Positions 14,752-21,607 of a DNA stretch of 64,000 nt are shown one piece after another. The stretch spans positions 1 through 64,000 of the forward strand of contig JAKLKO010000012.1 in NCBI GenBank assembly GCA_023150615.1, read 5' to 3'. The DNA is from Phycisphaerae bacterium (lineage in GTDB: Bacteria > Planctomycetota > Phycisphaerae > UBA1845 > UTPLA1). The notes beneath the pieces are model-generated. The model was not told where the DNA came from, did no database searches, and worked only from the letters and a program-made list of their open reading frames with translations. Position numbers and translations under genes: made by a program. The first letter of the stretch is position 1, and every line of letters starts with the position of its first letter.

Positions 14752-15998
14752 GCAACGCCTCTCCGTTCAGCCCCATACCCGAAATCCTCGACGAACTTCG
14801 CGCCGGAAAGCTCATCATCCTGGTCGACGACGAGGACCGCGAGAATGAGGGTGATCTCGTCTGCGCAGCCGAGAAGATCACGCCCGAACACGTCAACTTC
14901 ATGCTGACCCACGGCCGCGGCACCCTCTGCCTGACGTTGACCGGCGACCAATGCCGGCGACTGAACCTGACGCCGCAAACGACCCACAACACCACGCGGT
15001 TCCACACCGCGTTCACCGTGACGATCGACGCCCATCCGCGCTTCGGCGTCACGACCGGCGTTTCGGCCGCCGACCGCGCGGCGACCATCCGCGTGGCCGT
15101 TGCCGATGGCACACGACCGGAAGACCTGATCCGACCGGGTCACGTCAATCCGCTCGAGGCCCGTGATGGCGGCGTGCTGGTCCGCGCGGGCCAGACCGAG
15201 GGCTCGGTCGATCTCGCGCGGCTGGCCGGTCTTCTGCCGGCGGGCGTGCTGATCGAGATCCTGAACGAAGACGGCACGATGGCCCGCGTGCCGCAGTTGG
15301 CCGACTTCAGCCGGCGGTTCGGGATCAAGATGTGCACGGTCGCGTCGCTGATCGAATATCGCCTGCAGCGCGAGTCGCTCGTGCAGCGGCTGGAAGAAGT
15401 CGACCTCAAGACGCGCTGGGGCGAGTTCCACCTCATCGCCTATCGCACGCCGACGGAGCGCGACCCGCAATTGGCGCTGACCGTCGGCGGCATCGGCGCC
15501 CGTGACGCCCTTGGGCGCGTGCCGACGATCGACGAACCCGTGCTCGTCCGCGTGCACAGCGAGTGCCTGACCGGCGACGTCTTCGGCTCCATGCGTTGCG
15601 AGTGCGGCGAGCAGCTCCACGACGCGATGCGAATCCTCCAGGAGGCCGGCCGAGGCGTGCTCGTCTATCTGCGGCAGGAAGGCCGCGGCATCGGCCTGAT
15701 CAACAAGCTCCGCGCCTACCGGCTCCAGGACACCGGCCTCGACACAGTCGAGGCCAACGAGCGGCTCGGCCTGCCGGCGGACAAGCGCGACTACGGCGTC
15801 GGCGCGCAGATCCTCCGTGACCTCGGCATCCGACGCATCCGCGTGCTGACCAACAACCCGAAGAAAGTCTCGCGACTCGAAGTCTACGGCCTCGAAGTCG
15901 TCGAGCAGCGACCGATCGAGATCGAACCCAACGACGTCAACCGGCGCTATCTCGAGACCAAGCGGACCAAGCTCGGTCACACGCTGAAGCGCCCCTGA
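14748..15998 (+). CDS. ribBA: Bifunctional 3,4-dihydroxy-2-butanone-4-phosphate synthase / GTP cyclohydrolase II
   Basis: This cytoplasmic enzyme supplies both precursors of riboflavin. At 416 residues it has the normal fused length. The N-terminal RibB domain (about 1-205) shows Asp-Asp-Glu-Asp-Arg-Glu-Asn-Glu-Gly-Asp (27-36), which holds metal and substrate. The C-terminal RibA domain carries the zinc motif in His-Ser-Glu-Cys-Leu-Thr-Gly-Asp-Val-Phe-Gly-Ser-Met-Arg-Cys-Glu-Cys, and the Arg-Gln-Glu-Gly-Arg-Gly-Ile-Gly-Leu catalytic stretch. It overlaps pgsA by four bases. No FMN riboswitch was recognised upstream, consistent with its internal operon position. Confidence 0.95.
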   Translation: MSNASPFSPIPEILDELRAGKLIILVDDEDRENEGDLVCAAEKITPEHVNFMLTHGRGTLCLTLTGDQCRRLNLTPQTTHNTTRFHTAFTVTIDAHPRFGVTTGVSAADRAATIRVAVADGTRPEDLIRPGHVNPLEARDGGVLVRAGQTEGSVDLARLAGLLPAGVLIEILNEDGTMARVPQLADFSRRFGIKMCTVASLIEYRLQRESLVQRLEEVDLKTRWGEFHLIAYRTPTERDPQLALTVGGIGARDALGRVPTIDEPVLVRVHSECLTGDVFGSMRCECGEQLHDAMRILQEAGRGVLVYLRQEGRGIGLINKLRAYRLQDTGLDTVEANERLGLPADKRDYGVGAQILRDLGIRRIRVLTNNPKKVSRLEVYGLEVVEQRPIEIEPNDVNRRYLETKRTKLGHTLKRP

Positions 15999-16012
15999 CG
16001 GGATGACTGTCG

Positions 16013-16627
16013 ATGGCCTCCCCCGCGCCGATCCGGCCCGCCGACGCTTGTTGCGTCGTCCCGTTTGAGCCGCGTTTCGCCGGCGACGTGGCGAGTTGGG
16101 CCACCGACGACACGACCACACGCTGGCTCGCACCTGGGACCCCACCGCCGCTGACCCGCGAGAAGGTGGCCGACTGGGCCTGCGCGGACGGCGATCGCTA
16201 CGTCATGCTCGACATCCTTCGTGAGCGACCGCTCGGCTACGCCGAGCTGAACCCGTTTCGTCCGGCCCGCGACCAGTACTGGCTCGGGCACGTCGTGCTC
16301 GCGCCGACCAGCCGCGGACGCGGTCTCGGGACACGATTCACGGCCGCGCTGCTCGATCGCGCGTTTCGCCAGCTCTTCGCCACGCGCGTGCTGCTGCTCG
16401 TGTTCCCCGACAACGTGGTCGCGCGGCGCTGTTACGAACGGGTGGGCTTCCGGCCGGACGGCGAGGAGCAGCGATTCTTCGAGCATTGCGCGCGCGACTA
16501 TCGGTTTCTGCGGATGGCGCTCGATGCGCGGCGATATCGCGAATTACGGGCGCGCCAGGTGCTGCCCGCCAACGCGCTCCTCTTCGGCCGCGCGGGGCCG
16601 ACCCTCGGCGCTGCGGCCGTCGTCTAA
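16013..16627 (+). CDS. GNAT family N-acetyltransferase
   Basis: The 204-residue product contains the acetyl-CoA binding motif Arg-Gly-Arg-Gly-Leu-Gly-Thr (about 102-108). It is followed by an alpha helix, a hydrophobic strand and an Asn-x-x-Ala-Arg-Arg-Cys-Tyr-Glu-Arg-Val-Gly-Phe block (about 138-150), the usual C-terminal half of GNAT proteins. It probably acetylates an amine, but the substrate cannot be read from sequence. It starts 14 bases after ribBA and may be co-transcribed. The last 28 codons overlap the convergent large secreted protein by 84 bases. Confidence 0.85.
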   Translation: MASPAPIRPADACCVVPFEPRFAGDVASWATDDTTTRWLAPGTPPPLTREKVADWACADGDRYVMLDILRERPLGYAELNPFRPARDQYWLGHVVLAPTSRGRGLGTRFTAALLDRAFRQLFATRVLLLVFPDNVVARRCYERVGFRPDGEEQRFFEHCARDYRFLRMALDARRYRELRARQVLPANALLFGRAGPTLGAAAVV

Positions 16628-19336
16628 GGGCGCCTCATCGACCCGAATGTCGTGGTGGTAGGCCGACAGACCGTCGGCACGCCGGATCGACACGCGGACG
16701 ATCTTGCCGCGGAGCGCTGCTGCGTCCGGCAGTACGTCCTCGATCACGGTCGTTCGGCCCGGCTCCAATCCGGCGATTTGCCGCATCTGTCGCGGATGGT
16801 GCGGCGAGATGATGACGCTCGTGAGATCGGCGGGCGCCGACCCGCGGTTTGCAATCCGCTGCTGAATGATGAATCCCTCGTCGCGCCACAACGCGAAGAC
16901 GCTCACGTCGATACCCACGAGGCGCACTTCGGCCCGCAGCGCCGCGCTGATCCGCTCCGAACCCGACCCTTCAACGATGATCCTCACCGGAAACTCGTAG
17001 TGGCCGCCCGTCGCGCTTCGCGGTACGTCGAACGACAGTTCGGCGGCGAACCGGCCATTCGAATCGAGCGCGAACGGAAATTCGCGCGGCCCGACCTGCC
17101 AGCCCGGCAGCGGCGCAACACGAATTCGTCCTCGCACGCCCGCGTCCGTCGGCGACGAGACGACCAACGTCCGCTTCACGCCGCTGGTCGCGGTCTCGAA
17201 CGGCCCGCCAACCAATGACACACCGGCCAGCAGGCGCAACCGCCGCGCATCCCCGAACGTCACGAACGTCGGCGCGGTCCCGATTCGCACGCAGTGCAGC
17301 CCGTCCGACTCGGCCGGCGAAGACGACCGGCCCCACAGGTCGAACTGCCGCACCGAATCACCAAGCGGCAGGCACAGTTCGGTCGCGCCGCCGATCGCAT
17401 CCGTCCATAGCGCCAGGATCGAGCCGTGCGAGGTCGAATCTCGAAACAGGTACGCCTCGACGTCACCCGCGAAGTCGAGAGGCCCCTGCGGGATCGCGCG
17501 ACCGATCAGCGCAGAGAGCGTCCGGAGGACCAGCGCCGCCTCGTCCGGCACGAGCGGCCGGTCGGTGGCGACGGCCTCCCGCCACGGAGCGGCCACGAAG
17601 ACGCGCTGCGATCCGGATTGCCGCGCGACGATCATCGTCTTCGCCAGCGCCGCGTACCGATCCGCGTGATCGGCGTGCCGCGGCGAAGCCTCGGCGATCG
17701 ACGCCCACACGGCGGATCGTCCAAGATCGCTGAACGGTCGAAACGCGTCGACCAAGGCCCGCGTCGCGAGCCGCGATTCAACACTCAGGTCAACGACGTC
17801 GATCAGGGCCGACTCCGTCGCGGGCAGCCGCCGGATCGGCCAGGGCACGCTGAGAGTCGCCGGCCGTGCCAGGCGGCGGACTTCTCGACTGACGTTGTCG
17901 ATCGCCTGTCGGCGGAGTTCCCCGTCCTCGTCGGCCACATCGGCGGACGACGCCTCGCCGATCTGCCAGACATCCACACGACCGGAGAGCCGAACGAGCG
18001 GCAGCGCAAGATACGCCCGCCATCGGTCCGGTGGTTCGGCAAGCAATGCGTGCAGATCGCGCGCGCCGCGCGGAAATCGCGCCGCGAGCGACGCGGGCGG
18101 CGCTTCGAGCACGCCGACGACCTGCGCACCCTGCTCGCGAATCGTACTGATGAAGTCGTCGGCGACATCATCGCCATAGACGATCTCGTCGTCGCCGCTG
18201 TTCGATCGCCAGACGGGGATCTTCACCGCACCGATGCCGAGCCAGCGCACAAGCTCCAACGCCGCCCGCTTCGATGCATGCGGCCGCGAACCGTCGAGTG
18301 TCAACCCGATGAACGAACCCCCGTGCTGCGGCTCCGGCAGATCGGGCGACACCCGCAGAAAGACCCGCTCGTGACGCGACAGCTCGTCATTCTCCGATCG
18401 CACCGTCAGGACCGCGCGATACCAGCCGACCGGCGGATTCCCAAGCGCGACGTCCTCCCCCGGATCGCGCGCATCGCCGGCGCGGATGCGGCGCGTCAAC
18501 ACGCGTGTCCCGCGCGCATCAAAGACATCGAGCCGCGCCTGAAGATCGGCGGGATGAACGTCCGCGAGGCGCACATGGATCGACGCCGGCTCGTCGCTCA
18601 ACCGAATCAGCGAATCGTCCGTCGCCCCGAACGCGATCTGCGGCAAGCGCTCGATGCGGAGGTCATCGAACCAGCAACCGCCGTTCACGTCGTGACGGAT
18701 AATCTCCCGTGCACCCGAATCGACCGCGCCGCGCGCCTCGGGCTGCGTCACGGCCAGCGTCAACCCGACCCAGCGAGCTTCCCGCTCGCCGGACGGCAGA
18801 ACGACGTCCAGTCGAGTCCATCCCGACCCCGCCTCCGCATCGTTGACCGCGCGGCTGACCCGCGACGTGGCTTCCAGCGCTCGCAGCGCGCGGTCGAGAT
18901 AGACAGCGCTCAGTTGGGCCCGCGCGTGAACGAGGTTGCGCGTTCGCACCCACGCGCTGATGCGGTAGCTGCTTTCCGGGTGAACGGGGATGCCGCGCGT
19001 CGCGTAGCGCGTCGCGATACTCCCGCCGGACACCGGCAGCCAGATGCTCGGCGGCGCATCGTGACCGAAGTGCTTGTCGAAGCGCACCCGAAGGAACGGC
19101 GGATAGCCGGAGGCCGCGAACGGCTCCCAGTTCATCGGCGTTGGTTCGAAGTTGCCGAGCGGCTCCTCGTCGAAATCGAAGTGTTTGACGACCCGCTGAA
19201 GGATGCGGCTTGACGACATCGCGTCCGGTGTCGATGGCCCCCAAGCCGGCGCGGCAGCACCCGGTATCAGCCAACCCGACAGCAGCAGCCCGCCGCGGAA
19301 CGCCGGGCCCAGGCAGCTCGAACGCGATCGCGCCAT
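16544..19336 (-). CDS. Large secreted protein with carbohydrate-binding-like and glycosidase-like regions
   Basis: The 930-residue product begins with a signal-peptide-like stretch (about residues 8-32). Residues about 40-215 look like a jelly-roll carbohydrate-binding module (Gly-Cys-Trp-Phe-Asp-Asp-Leu-Arg-Ile near its end). The middle (about 320-600) alternates strands and helices as in a TIM barrel, with Phe-Ile-Gly-Leu-Thr-Leu-Asp-Gly and Val-Lys-Ile-Pro-Val-Trp at positions where family-A glycosidases carry active-site strands. The C-terminal part is beta-rich. I cannot identify catalytic acids with confidence. ATG 19336 is preferred; 35 extra upstream codons would cover the divergent promoter region. 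The glycoside link is an inference. Confidence 0.75.
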   Translation of the reverse strand: MARSRSSCLGPAFRGGLLLSGWLIPGAAAPAWGPSTPDAMSSSRILQRVVKHFDFDEEPLGNFEPTPMNWEPFAASGYPPFLRVRFDKHFGHDAPPSIWLPVSGGSIATRYATRGIPVHPESSYRISAWVRTRNLVHARAQLSAVYLDRALRALEATSRVSRAVNDAEAGSGWTRLDVVLPSGEREARWVGLTLAVTQPEARGAVDSGAREIIRHDVNGGCWFDDLRIERLPQIAFGATDDSLIRLSDEPASIHVRLADVHPADLQARLDVFDARGTRVLTRRIRAGDARDPGEDVALGNPPVGWYRAVLTVRSENDELSRHERVFLRVSPDLPEPQHGGSFIGLTLDGSRPHASKRAALELVRWLGIGAVKIPVWRSNSGDDEIVYGDDVADDFISTIREQGAQVVGVLEAPPASLAARFPRGARDLHALLAEPPDRWRAYLALPLVRLSGRVDVWQIGEASSADVADEDGELRRQAIDNVSREVRRLARPATLSVPWPIRRLPATESALIDVVDLSVESRLATRALVDAFRPFSDLGRSAVWASIAEASPRHADHADRYAALAKTMIVARQSGSQRVFVAAPWREAVATDRPLVPDEAALVLRTLSALIGRAIPQGPLDFAGDVEAYLFRDSTSHGSILALWTDAIGGATELCLPLGDSVRQFDLWGRSSSPAESDGLHCVRIGTAPTFVTFGDARRLRLLAGVSLVGGPFETATSGVKRTLVVSSPTDAGVRGRIRVAPLPGWQVGPREFPFALDSNGRFAAELSFDVPRSATGGHYEFPVRIIVEGSGSERISAALRAEVRLVGIDVSVFALWRDEGFIIQQRIANRGSAPADLTSVIISPHHPRQMRQIAGLEPGRTTVIEDVLPDAAALRGKIVRVSIRRADGLSAYHHDIRVDEAPLDDGRSAEGRPRAAEEERVGGQHLARP

Positions 19337-19484
19337 CCTCGATCTATCGGGCGTCGACGCGGACGCGCTGAGGCCGGCCGAGCGCAGAACCTGCGTGCGA
19401 TCGGCGGTTGTGTACGTCCGAAATCGCGCCGAACTCGCCACCGTGAACGCGCCCGGACGATCTCAAGCAAGTGAGGACCTGCCC

Positions 19485-19778
19485 ATGACTCCGCAAACGG
19501 CGATCGGCGCGCCGCGAAGACGACGCTGCCTGCGCTGGCTATCGCTGGCAAGCCTGCTCACCGCGACCGCGTTCGACGGCTGCTGGGCCAGCGCGATCGC
19601 GCTGCGCTTCCGCGAGGGCTATGCACCCGGGTTCATCGAGGGTTTCACCACGGCCGTCCTGACACCCGGCGATTGGGAGGTTGGACTCCGCCGCTCATGG
19701 GCCGCGCTGTTCGAGGGGCTGGGCGCGATCGTCACGCCGCGCGGCGGCGGCTCTACGTCCGGAAACAGCAACCGCTAG
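19485..19778 (+). CDS. Small secreted or membrane-anchored protein of unknown function
   Basis: This 97-residue product has an Arg-rich N-terminus (Arg-Arg-Arg-Arg) followed by a hydrophobic segment (about residues 17-34), fitting a signal peptide or single membrane anchor. It continues with Phe-Arg-Glu-Gly-Tyr-Ala-Pro-Gly-Phe-Ile-Glu-Gly-Phe. ATG 19485 follows GTGAGGA at a good distance; the frame is open far upstream but that part overlaps the divergent gene. I do not recognise the family. It faces the large secreted protein across a 148-base divergent region. Confidence 0.65.
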   Translation: MTPQTAIGAPRRRRCLRWLSLASLLTATAFDGCWASAIALRFREGYAPGFIEGFTTAVLTPGDWEVGLRRSWAALFEGLGAIVTPRGGGSTSGNSNR

Positions 19779-20228
19779 CACGAAAGCCAGCGCGCGGCGT
19801 CTTGCGCGAGCGACGGGCAGAACACTCCATACACGAGTTTATTAGTCACTAATTTGTCCCGCTACCGGCTCACCTGTCGCATCAGAAATAATCTGAATCG
19901 ACTCCGCGGAGGATCGGCCACGGTGCGACGGCCGACTGCCCGACGCGGCAACAAGATCGTCCATAAAGTCGCAGGCCACCTGCAGTAACGGGCGAAACGA
20001 AAGGGGATTCCGCGATTTGAGATTAGCACAAGTCGTTGTGGCGAATGCTGTTGTGAACGAACTCGATGCGTTTACCGCCGGATTCAGTGTGAACGTAACG
20101 CCCGGTTGTCCGTATAACTCCAATAGAGAGAGGGTGAGCCCGGGCTGCAGGCCCGTCGGCGTGGCGCTGAACGTACGCGATCGTAAAATCACGCGTTTGG
20201 TGCAACGGCAAAACAGGAACGCAGTGCG
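19779..20228. other. Intergenic region upstream of the sigma factor gene
   Basis: These 450 bases are less GC-rich than the surroundings. On the minus strand about 124 codons stay open between roughly 20215 and 19842, but no start codon with a ribosome binding site was found, so no gene is called. On the plus strand TATAAC near 20112 and TAAAAT near 20181 are possible -10 elements for the sigma factor gene; neither has a convincing -35. Function of the rest is unknown. Confidence 0.4.
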
Positions 20229-21062
20229 ATGAGACGCGTGGTCACCAAAACCAGCAAGAGCAAGCGGATCGCCGGCTGGCTCCATCCGCCGCCCTACATC
20301 ATGAACCGCGAGTTCAAGCGGCGGCACATCGAGCGCGAGCTCTTCGAGGACTGGACCGATCCACCCTGGATGCCCGGCCGGATCGACCCGGCGGACGAGG
20401 TCCGGATCTTCAAGCAGTTCCACTACTGCGCGTACAAGCTGAGCGTTCTCTATAAGACGGCCGTGACGTCGTATCGTCCGTCGATCCACAAGGAGTACGC
20501 GCGCTGGGTCGAGCGCTATCACTCGCTTCGGCAGCGTCTGATCGACGCCAACCTCGGCCTGGTCTATGACCTGATCGGCCGCAGCCGGTTCAGCACACTG
20601 GACCGGGACGAGATGGTGAGCGAGGGCATGATGGCGCTGCTTCGCTCGGTCGACACGTTCGATCCGTGGCGCGGCTATCGCTTCAGCACCTACGCGTGCA
20701 ATGCGATTCTGCGGGCGTTTTCGCGCGCCGCGATGCGCGATTCGCGGCGCCGGTCGCTGCTGACCGTGCCGTACGATCCCGAGTTCGAGAAGAGCGACCT
20801 GCCGCGGATCCGCTCGGAGGACCGCGAGGGGCTCTACGTCGAGCGTCTCGATTCGATCCTCCGGCACAACGACGCCGAGCTGACAAGCGTCGAGCGGTCG
20901 GTGCTGGCCAAGCGCTTCCCGGAAGAGCACAACGACCGAATGACGCTCGACCGCATCGGTCGCGAGATGCGCGTCAGCAAGGAGCGCGTGCGCCAGATCC
21001 AGCTCTCGGCGCTCAATAAGCTCCGACGCGCGATCGAGACGGACGAGGTCCTCAGCGGCTGA
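20229..21062 (+). CDS. RNA polymerase sigma-70 family factor
   Basis: This 277-residue sigma factor has a region 1.2-like segment (Asp-Glu-Val-Arg-Ile-Phe-Lys-Gln-Phe..., about 56-75), region 2 (Leu-Ile-Asp-Ala-Asn-Leu-Gly-Leu-Val-Tyr to Arg-Phe-Ser-Thr-Tyr-Ala, about 105-165) and region 4 with an HTH (Leu-Asp-Arg-Ile-Gly-Arg-Glu-Met-Arg-Val-Ser-Lys-Glu-Arg-Val-Arg-Gln-Ile, about 240-257). A proper region 3 is hard to see: only about 70 residues separate regions 2 and 4. It is shorter than RpoD but is not an ordinary ECF factor. ATG 20229 follows AGGAA. No anti-sigma gene is adjacent. Confidence 0.88.
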   Translation: MRRVVTKTSKSKRIAGWLHPPPYIMNREFKRRHIERELFEDWTDPPWMPGRIDPADEVRIFKQFHYCAYKLSVLYKTAVTSYRPSIHKEYARWVERYHSLRQRLIDANLGLVYDLIGRSRFSTLDRDEMVSEGMMALLRSVDTFDPWRGYRFSTYACNAILRAFSRAAMRDSRRRSLLTVPYDPEFEKSDLPRIRSEDREGLYVERLDSILRHNDAELTSVERSVLAKRFPEEHNDRMTLDRIGREMRVSKERVRQIQLSALNKLRRAIETDEVLSG

Positions 21063-21093
21063 CGTCCGCAGGTTTCAACCCCCAAACGCGTTC

Positions 21094-21127
21094 GCGGGCC
21101 GCTCGTCGCAAGCGATGGGCGGCCCGC
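21094..21127 (+). terminator. Hairpin downstream of the sigma factor gene
   Basis: Bases 21094-21102 and 21119-21127 pair perfectly. Inside, 21104-21109 pairs with 21112-21117 with one G-T pair, giving an almost fully paired stem. It begins 31 bases after the sigma gene stop. Only TT follows directly, so termination may be weak or factor-assisted. Confidence 0.55.
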
Positions 21128-21345
21128 TTCATGAGTGCGCCGCACGCCGGCCCGTCCGTCGCGCCGATACGCACGGTCCCACGCACGCCTTTTGTGCGTT
21201 CGCGCCAAACACAACGACGCCGCCGACCTCGAGAAGCGACCTTCGCCCCCGAAACAGGATTTGTTGCGAGATTCCCGAGACGGGCGTCAGCAGTATTCGG
21301 AAACGGCAGAGGTTGTGCGCAAATCCTGAAATCCACCGATGTTGC

Positions 21346-21374
21346 TTGACGACTACAATATCTTGGGTTATTTT
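21346..21374 (+). promoter_or_regulatory. nrdJ promoter
   Basis: TTGACG at 21346-21351 and TATTTT at 21369-21374 are separated by exactly 17 bases, fitting a sigma-70 promoter. It lies in an AT-rich island about 225 bases before the nrdJ start. The spacer is occupied by the first NrdR-like box. Confidence 0.6.
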
Positions 21375-21399
21375 TTGGTTTGTCCTCAATTAGTTGTAG
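21353..21399 (+). promoter_or_regulatory. Paired NrdR-like boxes at the nrdJ promoter
   Basis: Box 1 (21353-21368) contains CAA-TATC-TTG and box 2 (21384-21399) contains CAA-TTAG-TTG. The two cores are offset by 31 bases, about three helical turns. As I recall it, the NrdR consensus has a CAATATATTG-type core, and sites occur as pairs about 31 bases apart over ribonucleotide reductase promoters. By my count box 1 matches a 16-base consensus at 12 positions and box 2 at 9. The placement between -35 and -10 and just beyond -10 fits repression. Confidence 0.55.
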
Positions 21400-21607
21400 A
21401 GGACAGACCGAAGTATCAAGCAACTTGGACATCGGGTCGCCGCCTGGCGGTGACCCACCAAACGGCGAAGCGGACGGCAACCCACAACCCAACGCCTCAT
21501 CTCGGATTGCACAGGACGGCGATTCCGATGCGGCGATTTTCCGAACGCGGCTCCGACCGGAGTCTGCGGCGGGTGGGTTTTCGGTTTTTCGGGCGGAGTA
21601 CGTGGCG

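Larger units (their letters stand above)
21063..21607. other. 545-base intergenic and leader region upstream of nrdJ
   Basis: It contains the hairpin terminating the sigma gene (21094-21127), the nrdJ promoter with two NrdR-like boxes (21346-21399), and a leader of about 225 bases. The leader includes a GC-rich stem around 21434-21456. The nrdJ frame stays open upstream to 21380, but those 76 codons are Gly/Pro/Asn-rich, do not resemble the family and are treated as untranslated. No adenosylcobalamin riboswitch B12 box was recognised. Confidence 0.6.

Noticed and set aside
19842-20930. 362-codon minus-strand frame across the sigma factor gene
   Set aside because: Most of it is antisense to the sigma factor and has shadow composition. 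Only the part outside the sigma gene is kept as an observation.
21375-21607. Possible adenosylcobalamin riboswitch before nrdJ
   Set aside because: I looked for the B12 box and the conserved core and saw neither; a single GC-rich hairpin is not enough.
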